Source: Affinibrenneria salicis
GTDB lineage: Bacteria; Pseudomonadota; Gammaproteobacteria; Enterobacterales; Enterobacteriaceae
DNA: 64,000 nt
Direction: 5' to 3'
Assembly (NCBI RefSeq): GCF_008710095.1
Contig: NZ_VYKJ01000015.1
Location: forward strand, 1 to 64,000
In this document: in pieces, positions 16,782-28,541 of the stretch
How positions within the stretch are numbered: position 1 is the stretch's first letter
Layout: every line of letters starts with the position of its first letter
Notes under the pieces: model-generated
What the model was told of the DNA's origin: nothing
Seen by the model: the letters and a program-made list of their open reading frames with translations, nothing else
Databases searched by the model: none
Program-made: the position numbers and the translations under genes

Positions 16782-18146
16782 TCAGGCGCAAATCTCATAG
16801 CAGGGAATATAGGCCGTTCCCGGCAGCTTCATGCGCTGCTGAGCGACAAACCCCTGCAGCAGAATATCCATGCTCTTCATCATTTGCGCATCGCCGTGCA
16901 GTTTGTAAGGCCCGTATTGCTCAATGGCGCGGATCCCCACCTCTTTTACGTTGCCGGCCACAATGCCGGAAAACGCCCGACGCAGCGCGGCGGCCAGCTG
17001 TTCCGGCGGCTGATCGGGATGCAGATTGAGGCCGGCCATGTTTTCGTGACTGGGGTCAAAGGGCAACTGAAGGTCCGGGGCGATCTTCAGCGACCAGTTG
17101 AAGCTGTAGGCGTCGCCACTGTGGTGGCGGCTTTCTTTCACCCTCGGCATCGCTTTTTTCATCTGGTGCGCCACTTCTCTGGCGTCGTTGATGACGATGC
17201 TATAGTAGCGGCGCGCCTGACGCCCCAGCGTACTGACGATAAAATCATCCAGCACGCGAAAATAATCCGCGCTTTCTTCCGGACCGGTCAGAACAATCGG
17301 CAGCACCTGCTCGCTGTTTTCCGGATTCATCATAATACCCAGCAGATAGAGGAACTCTTCCGCCGTACCTACGCCGCCCGGAAAAATAACGATGCCGTGA
17401 GCGATCCGCACGAAGGCTTCCAGCCGTTTTTCAATATCCGGCATGATGATCAGTTCATTGACCAGCGGGTTCGGCGGTTCGGCCGCAATGATCGACGGCT
17501 CGGTCATACCGATAAAGCGCCCTTCTTTGTAGCGCTGCTGCGCGTGGCCGACCGCCGCGCCTTTCATCGGCGCCTCCATCGCGCCGGGCCCGCATCCGGT
17601 GCAGATGTTCAATTCGCGCAGGCCGAGCTCGCTGCCCACTTTGCGCGCGTACAAATATTCTTTCTCGTTAATCGAATGGCCGCCCCAGCACACCACCATA
17701 TTGGGTTCTTCGCCGACGTGCAGCGCTCTGGCGTTGCGCAGAATAGAGAACACCAGATTGGTGATATGAACGGAGTTTTCCAGATTCAGGTGCTGGTAAT
17801 AGCCGGCGCTGGCGATCTGGCCGTTGACGAACAGAATATCCCGCAGCACGGCAAACAGGTTGGCCTGCAGAGAACGAATGATATTGCCGTCGACAAACGC
17901 GTCTTCCGGCGGGTTGACCAACTCCAGTTTGACGCCGCGTTCGCGCCGCAGCACGTTGATATCGAAATCTTCATAACGCGACAGCAACTCCTGGCTGTTG
18001 TCGGTCTGGCTGCCGGAGTTCAGCACGGCAAGGGAACAGTTGCGGAATAAACGGTACAAATCGCTGCTGGCGGTGCTTTTCAGCATATCCACTTCCAGCT
18101 GCGATAAAAGATCCATCGAGCCCAGCGGGCTAATATGTATAATCAA
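16782..18146 (-). CDS. ppnN: Nucleotide 5'-monophosphate nucleosidase PpnN
   Basis: PpnN hydrolyses the N-glycosidic bond of purine and pyrimidine nucleoside monophosphates and is stimulated by (p)ppGpp in E. coli. The LOG-family signature is present: [16 protein letters not shown] and [12 protein letters not shown] place the start at TTG 18146: GGGAG precedes it by 5 nt, and it yields 454 residues with an N-terminus [11 protein letters not shown] equivalent to the 454-residue E. coli protein. An in-frame GTG at 18161 would add five residues. The N-terminal third is the alarmone-binding extension absent from short LOG proteins. Confidence 0.95.
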   Translation of the reverse strand: MIIHISPLGSMDLLSQLEVDMLKSTASSDLYRLFRNCSLAVLNSGSQTDNSQELLSRYEDFDINVLRRERGVKLELVNPPEDAFVDGNIIRSLQANLFAVLRDILFVNGQIASAGYYQHLNLENSVHITNLVFSILRNARALHVGEEPNMVVCWGGHSINEKEYLYARKVGSELGLRELNICTGCGPGAMEAPMKGAAVGHAQQRYKEGRFIGMTEPSIIAAEPPNPLVNELIIMPDIEKRLEAFVRIAHGIVIFPGGVGTAEEFLYLLGIMMNPENSEQVLPIVLTGPEESADYFRVLDDFIVSTLGRQARRYYSIVINDAREVAHQMKKAMPRVKESRHHSGDAYSFNWSLKIAPDLQLPFDPSHENMAGLNLHPDQPPEQLAAALRRAFSGIVAGNVKEVGIRAIEQYGPYKLHGDAQMMKSMDILLQGFVAQQRMKLPGTAYIPCYEICA

Positions 18147-18281
18147 TGTGACTCCCTGCACCGTACCAGACGATGCGATTAATCCGATTAATATCCTGAG
18201 TTTATTCGCCTTTACCTTAGCGCTCCGTCATCTCTTTTGCCAATGCCTGCGGCGAATGTGCGCGGCGTCGCGCACATATTG

Positions 18282-19130
18282 TTACTGGCGCGCCAGACGG
18301 CCGCGCGGCGGCTCGAAAGGATAGTTGCTGCGCCATGGGTTGATATCCAGCCCGCCGCGTCGGGTATAGCGCGCGTACACGCTGAGCCGCTCGGGCTGAT
18401 AAAAGCGCATAATATCGTTGAAAATACGCTCCACGCACTGTTCGTGGAATTCGTTATGATGTCGGAACGACACCAGATAGCGCAGCAGAGCTTCGCGATC
18501 AATGCGTGCGCCGCGGTAGTGAATTTGCACGGACCCCCAGTCGGGCTGGTGCGTGATCAGACAGTTGGATTTCAGCAGATGGCTGACCAGCGTTTCTTCG
18601 ACCACGCCCTGGCGGCGCGGCGCGTCGGACAGATAGCCGGCGTTGAACTGATAGTCGTCGATCTGGATATCCTGCTCGTCGATACAGTCGCCCGCCAGCG
18701 TGGCGATCGCCTGCCCCTCGATCTCGGACAGTTTAAAAATTCTGATGTGTACTTTGCCCTGCGCGCACTGACTAAGATCGCGTTCCATTGTAGTCCGCAC
18801 ATCCTGCCAGCTGGCAAAACGCGTCTGGTTAAAGCTGTTCAGGTACAGTTTGAAGCTTTTTGATTCAATCAGGTTCAGGCTGCCGGCATCAAGACTCATT
18901 TCCCCGAGCGCCACCTGCGGCAGGCCGTTGCCGTTTAGCCAGGATAGTTCGTACAGCGTCCAGATATCGGCGCCATGGAACGGCAGATTATCGGGGCGCA
19001 GGCCCAGCGGTTCGCGGTTGAGGCTGCGCGGCACGGCCTGCAGCAGGCTGGCGTCGTAACGATCGCGCCAGACGGTGGTTTTGCCCAGCGTGAGTTCGTT
19101 CAACGCCGGATGATTATCATAAAGGGACAT
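18282..19130 (-). CDS. queF: NADPH-dependent preQ0 reductase QueF
   Basis: It reduces the nitrile of 7-cyano-7-deazaguanine to preQ1 for queuosine synthesis, a cytoplasmic tunnelling-fold enzyme. The 282 residues form the long, bimodular QueF type. The QueF motif ESKSFKLYL is at 89-97 in the N-terminal half, and catalytic Cys190 is in [13 protein letters not shown] in the C-terminal half. The start ATG 19130 is divergent from syd with a 75-bp gap. No preQ1 riboswitch was recognised in that gap. Confidence 0.96.
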   Translation of the reverse strand: MSLYDNHPALNELTLGKTTVWRDRYDASLLQAVPRSLNREPLGLRPDNLPFHGADIWTLYELSWLNGNGLPQVALGEMSLDAGSLNLIESKSFKLYLNSFNQTRFASWQDVRTTMERDLSQCAQGKVHIRIFKLSEIEGQAIATLAGDCIDEQDIQIDDYQFNAGYLSDAPRRQGVVEETLVSHLLKSNCLITHQPDWGSVQIHYRGARIDREALLRYLVSFRHHNEFHEQCVERIFNDIMRFYQPERLSVYARYTRRGGLDINPWRSNYPFEPPRGRLARQ

Positions 19131-19205
19131 GTTGTTACCTTACGGACACAGGTCGAGTACAATGCTGCCTAGTGTAACCTGGGCAGGGAAATGATGAGAG
19201 ATTTT

Positions 19206-19754
19206 ATGGACAAGCAAGTCAAACAGGCACTCTATGATTTTACCCAGCGCTATATCGCGCACTGGCGGCAGGAAACCGGCCATCCGCCGGCCAGCGCGGA
19301 TTTGTACGGCGTGCCTTCGCCCTGTATCGTCGAGACGCTGGAGCACAAGGTGCGCTGGCTGCCGCAGCCGGCGTCGCTCGGCGATGCGCTTAGCGGGGTG
19401 GAGCGGGCGTTGGATATCGCCCTGCATCCCGCGATTCACTCGTTTTACAGCGTGCAGTACGCCGGCGATATGCAGGCGCGTTTTGGCGATATCGACTGCT
19501 CGCTGCTGCAGGTCTGGAGCGACGACGATCTCGTTCGTATGCAGGAGAACCTGATCGGCCACCTGCTGACGCAAAAACGGCTGAAGCTGCCGCCCACGCT
19601 GTTTCTGGCGACCACCGGTTCGGAAATGACATTGATTTCATTATCAAATGTGACCGGCAAGGTGGTGCTGGAAGAGTTCGGCACCCGGCGCCAGCAGCCG
19701 CTGGCCGATTCGTTAGCGGATTTTTTATCCGCGTTGACGCCTCTCGCGGACTGA
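19206..19754 (+). CDS. syd: SecY-interacting protein Syd
   Basis: Syd is a peripheral cytoplasmic protein that binds SecY and can destabilise faulty SecYEG. From ATG 19206, preceded by GAGAG at suitable spacing, it has 182 residues (181 in E. coli); an upstream ATG pair at 19191 is less well spaced. Conserved family stretches are [31 protein letters not shown] and [21 protein letters not shown]. It is divergent from queF and upstream of csrB, the E. coli order. Confidence 0.94.
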   Translation: MDKQVKQALYDFTQRYIAHWRQETGHPPASADLYGVPSPCIVETLEHKVRWLPQPASLGDALSGVERALDIALHPAIHSFYSVQYAGDMQARFGDIDCSLLQVWSDDDLVRMQENLIGHLLTQKRLKLPPTLFLATTGSEMTLISLSNVTGKVVLEEFGTRRQQPLADSLADFLSALTPLAD

Positions 19755-19789
19755 ATCCATCACGCCGGTGTCGGTTCGGCGTGTTTGCG

Positions 19790-19830
19790 TGTGAGAGATC
19801 TCTTACATTTTCTGTGCGAGATCTCTCTGA
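19790..19830 (+). promoter_or_regulatory. Two UvrY/GacA-type upstream activating sites for csrB
   Basis: TGTGAGAGATCTCTTACA at 19790-19807 is an almost perfect 18-bp palindrome matching the GacA/UvrY consensus TGTAAG-N6-CTTACA. A weaker copy, TGTGCGAGATCTCTCTGA, follows at 19813-19830. They lie about 160-200 bp upstream of the predicted csrB start, the usual distance for this activator. Seen: the palindromes. Inferred: control by the BarA/UvrY two-component system. Confidence 0.8.
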
Positions 19831-19990
19831 TTTCATTCCGTCGAATATTTATTATTTTCATTTTTTATTTATTAATCAGTAAATTATATTTAATTTTCTT
19901 TTCTGATAAAAAGCGTAACGCCACCAGCGACGCGATTTTGTTGCCAGATGCGATTAATTAATACATCTTATGGGTTATGCTATAAAGCAT

Positions 19991-20320
19991 TGCAGATGAC
20001 AGCGGCATCTGGCGGCTATCACAGCAAAACGTATCAGGATGATTTTCAGCATGATGCTGAAACTTTTTCAGGAAGAAACAGGGACACCTCCAGGAGGGAG
20101 ACAGGGAGCCGTTCGGGATGAACGGCGGGTCAGGATGACTTTGAAGGACGGACTCAGGATGAGACAGGACGAAATGTCAGGATGAAAGAGGGACGCGGGC
20201 AGGATGCCAGAGTAAGGATCGCTGCAGGGAAAAGTTTTCAGGGATGAGCAGGGAGCATCGCAGGTAGCCGGATCGCTGCAAAACGCATCGGGGGTACTGA
20301 ATTTCAGTACCCCCTTTTTC
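19991..20320 (+). ncRNA. csrB: CsrB/RsmB regulatory RNA
   Basis: This noncoding RNA sequesters the RNA-binding protein CsrA (RsmA). About 20 GGA motifs lie between 20036 and 20275, many as CAGGA, CAGGGA or CAGGAUG in short hairpin loops such as GTTCGGGATGAAC. The RNA ends with a strong terminator (GGGGGTACTGAA/TTTCAGTACCCCC and five T, 20290-20319). A -10-like TATGCT/TATAAA at 19976-19986 places the start near 19991; that end is approximate. The position between syd and yqcC is the same as csrB in E. coli, and the UvrY boxes upstream support it. Confidence 0.95.
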
Positions 20321-20399
20321 TGTCCGCGATTCGGCTGGAACGTTGGGCGGGGCAGGGTTCAATGTTATCCTTTACCCTTTGACCCGGCAGGAAACGATG

Positions 20400-20732
20400 A
20401 TGAGTACAGAACAGCAGATAAGAGCGTCGCTATTGGCGATCGAACAGGCGATGCGGGATATCGCTTTATGGCAGACGCAGCCGCCGGCCGGCGAAGCCTT
20501 TGCCAGCAGCGAGCCGTTCTGTATTGATACGCTGCGCCCTGAACAGTGGCTGCAGTGGGTGCTGCTGCCGCGTATGCACGCTTTGCTAGACAGCGGCGCG
20601 GCGCTGCCGGCGCGCTTCGTCATCACGCCCTATTTTGAAGAGGCGCTGGAAGGCGATGCCGCCGGGCTGGCGCGGCTGTTGGCCCATCTGCGCCAGCTGG
20701 ATACTTTTTTTGCCGGAGATAGCGATGCCTGA
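20400..20732 (+). CDS. yqcC: YqcC family protein
   Basis: This 110-residue cytoplasmic protein of the YqcC family has no known activity. The family stretches PFCIDTLRPEQWLQWVLLPRMH and ALPARFVITPYFEEAL are clear. Two adjacent ATG codons at 20397 and 20400 are possible starts; AGGA lies 7 nt before the second, which I use. Its last 8 bp overlap the truC start, so the two genes are coupled, as in E. coli. Confidence 0.92.
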   Translation: MSTEQQIRASLLAIEQAMRDIALWQTQPPAGEAFASSEPFCIDTLRPEQWLQWVLLPRMHALLDSGAALPARFVITPYFEEALEGDAAGLARLLAHLRQLDTFFAGDSDA

Positions 20733-21507
20733 AATCATTTATCAGGATGAACATCTGGTGGCGGTCAATAAGCCTTCCGGCTGGCTGGTGCACCGAAGCT
20801 GGCTCGATCGTAAAGAGAAAGTGGTGCTGATGCAGACCGTGCGCGACATGATCGGACAGCATGTATATACGGTCCATCGCCTGGATCGCCCTACGTCCGG
20901 CATATTGCTGATGGCGCTATCGCCCGAGGTGGCCCGCCTGCTGTCGCAGCAGTTCGAGCGGCACGGCGTACGCAAGGTTTATCACGCCGTGGTGCGCGGC
21001 TACGTCCATGAGCAGGACACCATCGATTACGCGCTGACCGAAGAGCTGGATAAAATCGCCGACAAGTTCAGCTCGCCGGATAAAGCGCCGCAGCCGGCCG
21101 TCAGCCATTACCGCGCGCTAGCCCGCGTCGAACGGCCGGTAGCGGTCGGCCGCTACGACAGCGTGCGCTACAGCCTGCTGGAGCTGACGCCGGAAACCGG
21201 CCGCAAGCATCAGCTGCGCCGCCATCTTTCCCATATCCGTCACCCGATTATCGGCGATTCGGCCCACGGCGATCTACGGCAGAATCGCGCCATGGCCGCG
21301 CATTTCGGCTGCCCCCGCTTGATGCTGCACGCCAGCCGGCTGACGCTGACGCATCCGATCAGCGGCGAACCGCTGGCGCTGGACGCCCGCTGGGACGCCC
21401 CGTGGCAGGGCGCGATGCGGCAATTTGGCTGGCAAGGGCTTCTCCCTGATTTTGAAAGGGTTGAGTTTGCCGCGCAGTCCGGTCAGGATAGCAGCTCTTT
21501 TTTATAA
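20725..21507 (+). CDS. truC: tRNA pseudouridine(65) synthase TruC
   Basis: It isomerises U65 to pseudouridine in tRNA-Ile1 and tRNA-Asp. The 260 residues equal the E. coli length and belong to the RluA/RsuA-type superfamily without an S4 domain. The catalytic Asp54 is in VHRLDRPTSGI, and other landmarks are VNKPSGWLVH and ELTPETGRKHQLRRHLSHIRHPIIGD. ATG 20725 lies inside the 3' end of yqcC after CGGAGAT. Confidence 0.96.
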   Translation: MPEIIYQDEHLVAVNKPSGWLVHRSWLDRKEKVVLMQTVRDMIGQHVYTVHRLDRPTSGILLMALSPEVARLLSQQFERHGVRKVYHAVVRGYVHEQDTIDYALTEELDKIADKFSSPDKAPQPAVSHYRALARVERPVAVGRYDSVRYSLLELTPETGRKHQLRRHLSHIRHPIIGDSAHGDLRQNRAMAAHFGCPRLMLHASRLTLTHPISGEPLALDARWDAPWQGAMRQFGWQGLLPDFERVEFAAQSGQDSSSFL

Positions 21508-21611
21508 GACAGTCGAACCAATATTCGTCCGGTTCCGGATGCGGCCGATCGGCGCCGCGCTGAACAACGACGGGTATCTAAGCTAAGCCGCTAACTACAG
21601 GAGTCAGAGAG

Positions 21612-22058
21612 ATGGCGCAGATTGGTATTTTTGTGGGAACGGTCTACGGAAATGCGTTGCTGGTGGCCGAAGAAGCAGAAAATATCCTCAGAGAGCGCGG
21701 ACACGACGTTACGCTGTTTGAGGAAGGCTCGCTTGAATCCTGGCAGCGTTATCAGCATGTGCTGGTGGTGACCTCCACCACCGGGCAAGGCGATCTGCCG
21801 GATACTATTGCGCCGCTCTATCAGGCGCTGCGCGACGGCGGCGTCTATCAGCCGACGCTGCATTACGGGCTGATCGCGTTGGGCGACAGCAGTTACGATC
21901 ACTTTTGCGGCGCGGGCCGTAAGTTCGATGCGTTGTTACAGGAAACTGGCGCGCAGCGCAGCGGGGACGTGCTGGAGATTGACGCCACCGAGAATCCGGA
22001 ACCGGAAGTGGTCGCCTGTCCGTGGGTTGAGGCCTGGGCTCAGCAGATTGAGGTCTGA
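21612..22058 (+). CDS. yqcA: Flavodoxin YqcA
   Basis: The protein is a short-chain flavodoxin-like FMN protein of 148 residues. The FMN phosphate loop GTVYGNA is at 8-14, with [11 protein letters not shown] and [17 protein letters not shown] providing the isoalloxazine loops. Its electron partner is unknown. It follows truC by about 100 bp, the same order as E. coli, and closes that conserved block: the next gene yaeH belongs to a different E. coli locus. Confidence 0.93.
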   Translation: MAQIGIFVGTVYGNALLVAEEAENILRERGHDVTLFEEGSLESWQRYQHVLVVTSTTGQGDLPDTIAPLYQALRDGGVYQPTLHYGLIALGDSSYDHFCGAGRKFDALLQETGAQRSGDVLEIDATENPEPEVVACPWVEAWAQQIEV

Positions 22059-22111
22059 GTCACGGGATCGCACCGCGGCGGCAGGTTGGCTACCCCGGTG
22101 CGCGTAAAGCA

Positions 22112-22501
22112 TTAGCGATTTTTGCTTAGTTTTTCCAGATCGGCTTCGATTTCACGGATTTTGTTGTTAACCACATTTTCCAGATGACGCAGGTCGTCGA
22201 GAATCTTGCGTTTCAGATCGACTTCCACCTGTTCATGCTGGCAAATCTGGTCCAGCTCATCGATCACATAGCGCAGGTTTGGACTGATCTCGTTGATCTC
22301 TTTATACCCCTGGCCGGAGTTGTCGGCCATGATCGTTTTACGCTGGCGCGGGTATTTAAATTTCACGCTGCGGGAAAAAAACTCGCCTTTGTCCTTGCGG
22401 AAATAGATCTTCAGGATATCGTTGCTGGCCTCCTGGCGCAGGCTATAACGTTCGATCTCACCCGGATCGGCAATGCCCAGGCTTTTCAGATTGTCGTACA
22501 T
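22112..22501 (-). CDS. yaeH: DUF3461 family protein YaeH
   Basis: This 129-residue soluble protein of unknown function is very close to E. coli YaeH over its whole length ([57 protein letters not shown]). The C-terminal third is strongly helical, charged and coiled-coil-like. It is transcribed alone, and dapD and glnD follow it in the same orientation as in E. coli. Confidence 0.94.
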   Translation of the reverse strand: MYDNLKSLGIADPGEIERYSLRQEASNDILKIYFRKDKGEFFSRSVKFKYPRQRKTIMADNSGQGYKEINEISPNLRYVIDELDQICQHEQVEVDLKRKILDDLRHLENVVNNKIREIEADLEKLSKNR

Positions 22502-22676
22502 GGATCCACCTTTGTCGTCTTCAGCGTTATCGTTTCATTACGGCCTTGAATCGCCTACCCGGCCATGCCTGCTTGTTGATCTATCTTGATAACGTTCAGG
22601 CTGCCCGCAGCACGGAGACGGCTCTCCGCCCGCAGCCTGACGCTATCGTACGGCGCCCAACGGCGCCGAATGCGCT

Positions 22677-23501
22677 TTAGTCGATGGTACGCAGCAGTTC
22701 GTTGATGCCGACTTTACCGCGGGTCTTGGCATCCACTTTTTTCACGATTACCGCGCAGTACAGGCTGTAGCGGCCATCTTTGGACGGCAGGTTGCCGGAA
22801 ACCACCACCGAGCCCGCCGGTACGCGGCCATAATGCACTTCGCCGGTTTCACGGTCGTAGATTTTGGTGCTCTGACCGATAAAGACGCCCATGGAGATCA
22901 CCGAGCCCTCTTCTACGATCACGCCTTCCACTACTTCGGAACGGGCGCCGATAAAGCAGTTGTCTTCGATGATGGTCGGGTTGGCCTGCAGCGGCTCCAG
23001 CACGCCGCCGATGCCGACGCCGCCGGACAGGTGAACGTTTTTACCAATCTGCGCGCAGGAACCGACGGTGGCCCAGGTGTCGACCATGGTGCCTTCGTCA
23101 ACGTGAGCGCCGATATTGACGTAGGACGGCATCAACACGGTATTGCGGGCGATAAACGCGCCCTGGCGCACGCTGGCCGGCGGAACGACGCGGAAGCCTT
23201 CCCGCTGAAAACGCGCTTCGTCGTAGTCGGCGAATTTCATCGGCACTTTATCGTAGTAGCGGGTTTCCGCTCCTTCGGAGATGCGGTTATCGTTAATGCG
23301 GAAAGAGAGCAGAACTGCTTTCTTCAGCCACTGATGGGTCACCCACTGGCCGTCAATCTTTTCTGCCACGCGCAGGGCGCCGCTATCCAGCAGGCCAATG
23401 ACCTGATTAACCGCTTCACGCGTGACGGTATCCACGCTGGCCGGCGTAATTTCAGCGCGGCGTTCGAAGGCTTGTTCAATAACGTTTTGTAATTGCTGCA
23501 T
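22677..23501 (-). CDS. dapD: Tetrahydrodipicolinate N-succinyltransferase DapD
   Basis: It transfers succinyl from succinyl-CoA to tetrahydrodipicolinate in lysine and diaminopimelate synthesis. The 274 residues equal the E. coli length with start ATG 23501 ([15 protein letters not shown]). The N-terminal helical domain precedes a left-handed beta-helix of hexapeptide repeats (about 105-230, for example [24 protein letters not shown]). Upstream in-frame codons to 23528 add nothing conserved. It sits between yaeH and glnD. Confidence 0.96.
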   Translation of the reverse strand: MQQLQNVIEQAFERRAEITPASVDTVTREAVNQVIGLLDSGALRVAEKIDGQWVTHQWLKKAVLLSFRINDNRISEGAETRYYDKVPMKFADYDEARFQREGFRVVPPASVRQGAFIARNTVLMPSYVNIGAHVDEGTMVDTWATVGSCAQIGKNVHLSGGVGIGGVLEPLQANPTIIEDNCFIGARSEVVEGVIVEEGSVISMGVFIGQSTKIYDRETGEVHYGRVPAGSVVVSGNLPSKDGRYSLYCAVIVKKVDAKTRGKVGINELLRTID

Positions 23502-23660
23502 CCTGTTATTCTCTTTCCTGATGATCATGGGTAAAAATTAATAGTCAGCCGGCTGACGGCCTGTCGCTCCGTCCCGTCGCGCAACGTTCGCATGGCGCGA
23601 CGCTGGGCGGGGAGGCGATGGCGACGAGGCCGTCAGGGCGTTGCGTTCACATCACCCATC

Positions 23661-26327
23661 TTACGATATTTTATCGTTCGGGTTGAGTGTATCTATCAAC
23701 CGCTGGCGTAATTCGCCGCGCAATTCGGGACTCAGTGCACGCCGCGCGCCGTCGGCCAGAATAAATAAGTCTTCCACCCGTTCGCCGATCGTGGTGATGC
23801 GCGCGCCGTGCAGCGATAGATTCAGATCGGCGAAAACCTCGCCGATGCGCGCCAGCAGACCTGGCTGGTCGAGCGCGATCAGCTCCATGTAGCTGCGGCG
23901 ATCGGTGTGGGTCGGCAGGAAGTTGACTTCAGTCGGCACGCTGAAATGGCGCAGGCGGGCCGCGGCGCGGCGCGCGCGCGGATTCTGATAGTGGCGCTGG
24001 GTCAACGCCTGTTCCAGCGCGTAGCGGATCATTTCATGCCGATCCTGCGCCAGCGGACTGCCGTCCGGCTCCAGTACGATAAACGTATCCATCGCCATTC
24101 CGTCGCGGCTGGTAAAGATCTGCGCGTCATGTACGCTCAGGTTGCGCCGATCCAGTTCGCCGGCCACCGCCGCGAACAGATAGGGTCGGTCCGGGCTCCA
24201 GATAAAGATCTCGGTGCCGCCGCGGCTGGCCTGATGGCTGATCAACACCAGCGGTTTACTGGTATCGTGCTCCAGCAGATGACGGGCATGCCACGCCAGC
24301 TGGTTGGGCGAGTGACGCAGGAAGTAGTCGGCGCGGCAGCGGCTCCAGATATTGTGCAGCGCCTCTTCGTCGATATTGTCCATGCGCAGCAGCGCCAGCG
24401 CCTGCAGGCGGTGGTGGCGCACTCGCTCGCGCAGGTCGGGCGTATTCTGCATGCCGCGCCGCAGCTGTTTTTCCGTGGCGAAGTAGAGTTCGCGCAACAG
24501 GCTCTGTTTCCAGCTGTTCCACAACGTTTCGTTGGTGGCGCAAATATCGGCTACGGTCAGGCTGACCAGGTAGCGCAGGCGGGTTTCGCTCTGCACTTCG
24601 GCGGCAAACTGCTGAATGACGGTCGGATCCTGAATATCCCGGCGCTGGGCGGTCACCGACATCATCAGGTGGCGACGCACCAGCCAGGAAACCAGTTGCG
24701 CTTCGCGCGAATTCAGGCCGTGCAGCGCCGCGAATTCCAGCGCGTCCTGCGCGCCCAGCTCCGAGTGGTCGCCGCCGCGTCCTTTCGCGATATCGTGGAA
24801 CAGCGCCGCCAGCAGCAGCAGTTCGGGCTGCGGCAGCCGGGGATAGATCTCGACGCACAGCGGATGCTGCTGGCGCATTCTCTCGTCGGAGAAGCTTTCC
24901 AGTTTCAGCAGGACGCGAATGGTGTGCTCGTCGACGGTATAGGCATGGAACAGATCGAACTGCATCTGGCCGACGATCTTGTGCCACTGCGGCATATAGG
25001 CCCACAGCACGCTGTGGCGATGCATCGGCAGCAGCGCCCGTTTAACGGCGCGAGGGTGGCGCAGAATCGACATAAACAGCCGGCGCGCTTCGGGAATGGT
25101 GCACAGCGGGCTGCTCAGATTGCGGCGCGCGTGGCGCAACTGGCGCAGGGTAGTGGAGTAGATGCCCTTGATCTCACGGTTGCGCACCATCAGATAGAAC
25201 ATCCGCATGATGGACTCGGGCTGACGCATGAACAGCGTCTCGTCGCGCAGGTCGATTAAGCGGCCGCGCAGCTGAAAGTCCCGATCGAGCGGGCGCGGTT
25301 TTTCGCAGGTTTCCAGCGCCAGAATCGCTTCGTCGAACAGCTGCAGCAGCATATGGTTCAGTTCGCTGACGCGGCGGGTGACGCGGAAGAAGTCCTTCAT
25401 CATATGCTCTACCGGGGCGTTGCCTTCCCCTTCGTAGTGCAGCATATGCGCCACGCTAAGCTGCCGGTCGAACAGCAGGCGGTTATCGTAACGGGTCAAC
25501 ACCAGGTGCAGCGCAAAGCGGATGCGCCACAGAAAGCTCTGGCATTCGTTCAGCTCCTTGCGTTCGGCTTCGGTCAGAAAACCAAAACCGACCATTTCAT
25601 CCAGCGAAGTGGCGCCGAAGTGGCGGCGCGCGACCCACAGCAACGTATGAATATCGCGCAGCCCGCCGGGGCTGCTTTTAATATCCGGCTCCAGGTTATA
25701 GCTGGTGCTGTGATAGTGCTGATGGCGCTCCTGTTGCTCGGTCAGTTTGGCCGAAAAGAACTGCTGCGACGGCCAGAAACTGTCGCTGAACACCTGTTTT
25801 TGCAGTTGCAGAAACAGCGTCACGTCGCCGCACACCAGACGGGATTCGATTAGATTGGTGGCGACGGAAATATCGGCCAGTCCTTCCTGCAGGCACTGCG
25901 CCAGGGTGCGCACGCTGTGGCCGACTTCCAGCTTCAGATCCCACAGCAGAGTGATCAACTGGCCGGCCAGCTGCGCCTGGTCGTCGTCGAGCTTATCCTG
26001 GCTCAGGATCAGTACGTCGATGTCGGACAGCGGATGCAGTTCTCCGCGCCCATAGCCGCCGACGGCGACCAGCGCGCAGGCCGGGATCTGTTCAAAACCG
26101 TAAAAACGCCACAGACGCTGCAGCAGATGATCGATGAACAGCGTGCGCGCGTCGATCAGCGTTTCCGCGTCAACGCCCTGGCGAAAGCGTTCGGCCATCC
26201 AGTTCTGATGTTGCTCCAGCGCCTGCTTGAGCGCGGCGCACCCCAGCATGTCATCGCTGTAGCTCAGTGGGGATGCGGGTTGCCCGGCATCGATAGCGCG
26301 ATCGGATTGCGCGAGTCTGTCGTTCAT
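23661..26327 (-). CDS. glnD: Bifunctional uridylyltransferase/uridylyl-removing enzyme GlnD
   Basis: GlnD is the nitrogen sensor that uridylylates PII proteins when glutamine is low and removes UMP when it is high. Domains in order are the nucleotidyltransferase ([15 protein letters not shown] near residue 90), a PII-binding helical linker, the HD uridylyl-removing domain ([19 protein letters not shown] near 500) and two C-terminal ACT domains ([15 protein letters not shown] and [15 protein letters not shown]) that sense glutamine. It is about 888 residues (890 in E. coli). I prefer ATG 26327 after GGGATGAG; ATGs at 26336 and 26345 are alternatives. Divergent from nothing, it follows map in the same direction. 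Confidence 0.95.
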   Translation of the reverse strand: MNDRLAQSDRAIDAGQPASPLSYSDDMLGCAALKQALEQHQNWMAERFRQGVDAETLIDARTLFIDHLLQRLWRFYGFEQIPACALVAVGGYGRGELHPLSDIDVLILSQDKLDDDQAQLAGQLITLLWDLKLEVGHSVRTLAQCLQEGLADISVATNLIESRLVCGDVTLFLQLQKQVFSDSFWPSQQFFSAKLTEQQERHQHYHSTSYNLEPDIKSSPGGLRDIHTLLWVARRHFGATSLDEMVGFGFLTEAERKELNECQSFLWRIRFALHLVLTRYDNRLLFDRQLSVAHMLHYEGEGNAPVEHMMKDFFRVTRRVSELNHMLLQLFDEAILALETCEKPRPLDRDFQLRGRLIDLRDETLFMRQPESIMRMFYLMVRNREIKGIYSTTLRQLRHARRNLSSPLCTIPEARRLFMSILRHPRAVKRALLPMHRHSVLWAYMPQWHKIVGQMQFDLFHAYTVDEHTIRVLLKLESFSDERMRQQHPLCVEIYPRLPQPELLLLAALFHDIAKGRGGDHSELGAQDALEFAALHGLNSREAQLVSWLVRRHLMMSVTAQRRDIQDPTVIQQFAAEVQSETRLRYLVSLTVADICATNETLWNSWKQSLLRELYFATEKQLRRGMQNTPDLRERVRHHRLQALALLRMDNIDEEALHNIWSRCRADYFLRHSPNQLAWHARHLLEHDTSKPLVLISHQASRGGTEIFIWSPDRPYLFAAVAGELDRRNLSVHDAQIFTSRDGMAMDTFIVLEPDGSPLAQDRHEMIRYALEQALTQRHYQNPRARRAAARLRHFSVPTEVNFLPTHTDRRSYMELIALDQPGLLARIGEVFADLNLSLHGARITTIGERVEDLFILADGARRALSPELRGELRQRLIDTLNPNDKIS

Positions 26328-26564
26328 AATGCTCATCCCATCCATTTAGCAACTGGATTCGCCGGACAATGCCGTCCCCCTCGTTTCCGCGCCGCGCCGG
26401 CTCCGCTCATGGAGTCAGGCGACGATTCTCATGAGGTTTCTCCGCCCGTGCGGGCGGGGAGCGGCGGTCTGACGGAGAGGGAAGCGATGCCGCGGAATAT
26501 TACGCGTCGGCGGTTTAACCGCCCGTGTCGGCGGGCGGCTACGCTGAGCGATAGCGGCGTTGGT

Positions 26565-27359
26565 TTACCCCTGATGGGTAATGACGGCGGGGATGGTGTC
26601 ATCCTTGCGCAGCGTCATTATTTCGCAGCCGTTTTCGGTTACCACAATAGTATGCTCATACTGCGCCGACAAGCTGCGATCTTTGGTTTTTACCGTCCAG
26701 CCGTCTTTCATGGTGCGGATGCGGTAGTCGCCGGCGTTGACCATCGGTTCGATGGTGAAGGCCATGCCCGGCTGCAGCACCACGCCGCCGTCGTCGGCGT
26801 CATAGTGCAGCACCTGCGGCTCTTCGTGGAAGCCGGTGCCGATGCCGTGGCCGCAGTATTCTCGCACCACGGAGAAGTCATGTCCTTCGACGAATTTTTG
26901 AATCTCTTTGCCGAGGGTGCGCAGACGAATGCCCGGTTTGACCATGCGCAGCGCCAGGTAAAGGCTTTCCTGCGTGATATGGCACAGGCGTTCGCCGAGA
27001 ATGGTCGGCTTGCCGGCGATAAACATTTTCGACGTATCGCCATGGAAACCGTCTTTAATGACCGTGACGTCGATGTTGACGATGTCGCCGTCTTTCAGCT
27101 TTTTGTCGTCGCTGGGAATACCGTGGCAGACCACTTCATTGATCGAAATGCAGACGGATTTGGGGAAACCGTGATAGCCGAGGCAGGCGGAAACGGCTTT
27201 TTGTTTATTAACAATGTGATCGTGACAGATTCTGTCCAGTTCGCCGGTGCTGACGCCCGGCACTACGTGGGGTTCGATAATTTCCAGCACTTCGGCGGCC
27301 AGACGTCCGGCCACGCGCATTTTTTCGATATCTTCAGCTGTCTTTATTGATATTGCCAT
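26565..27359 (-). CDS. map: Methionine aminopeptidase, type I
   Basis: It removes the initiator methionine from nascent proteins when the second residue is small. It has 264 residues, as in E. coli. Metal-ligand segments are visible: NIDVTVIKDGFHGDTS (two Asp), GHGIGTGFHEEP (His), FTIEPMV (Glu) and QYEHTIVV (Glu). The start ATG 27359 is divergent from rpsB. A hairpin of CCGCCCG/CGGGCGG near 26518-26537, just beyond the stop, may be its terminator. Confidence 0.97.
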   Translation of the reverse strand: MAISIKTAEDIEKMRVAGRLAAEVLEIIEPHVVPGVSTGELDRICHDHIVNKQKAVSACLGYHGFPKSVCISINEVVCHGIPSDDKKLKDGDIVNIDVTVIKDGFHGDTSKMFIAGKPTILGERLCHITQESLYLALRMVKPGIRLRTLGKEIQKFVEGHDFSVVREYCGHGIGTGFHEEPQVLHYDADDGGVVLQPGMAFTIEPMVNAGDYRIRTMKDGWTVKTKDRSLSAQYEHTIVVTENGCEIMTLRKDDTIPAVITHQG

Positions 27360-27489
27360 GAAAAGTTGTCCGCAGGTGTCGTATAAGCGACGGAATGAAT
27401 TAAGGAACGAAACTAATAACCTATGTTATCAGCCCTGTCAGACGGTGCCAAATTATCATTCTGTCGGCGCGCGCGAAGCGCAACAAATG

Positions 27490-27519
27490 TTGGTGTCCCG
27501 GGCGGGATTATGGTATAAA
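27490..27519 (+). promoter_or_regulatory. rpsB-tsf promoter
   Basis: TTGGTG (27490-27495) and TATAAA (27514-27519) are separated by 18 bp and followed by a G/C-rich discriminator GCGCGCC, as expected of a stringently controlled ribosomal protein promoter. The start would be near 27527, leaving a leader of about 175 nt before rpsB. Confidence 0.6.
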
Positions 27520-27597
27520 GCGCGCCGGTGATCCGGCTGGATATCTTTCGCGTTATCGGCCGATACACCGGAAACTCACTTTGTGTATATAACACAC

Positions 27598-28427
<830 letters not shown>

Positions 28428-28479
28428 TAAGGCCTGCTCGCAAGAGCCCTTATTAACCAGGTATTGACATATGTTGGTT

Positions 28480-28503
28480 AGGGGCCTTTACGGCCCCTTT
28501 TTT
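28480..28503 (+). terminator. Attenuator/terminator between rpsB and tsf
   Basis: The hairpin AGGGGCC/GGCCCCT with a TTTAC loop is followed by six T. In E. coli a comparable element in this intergenic region gives partial termination, so that tsf is read at a different level from rpsB. Partial read-through is an inference, because no strong separate tsf promoter is evident. Confidence 0.75.
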
Positions 28504-28541
28504 ACTTATCTCCCCACCATGAGATAACCGAGGAAAAGATA

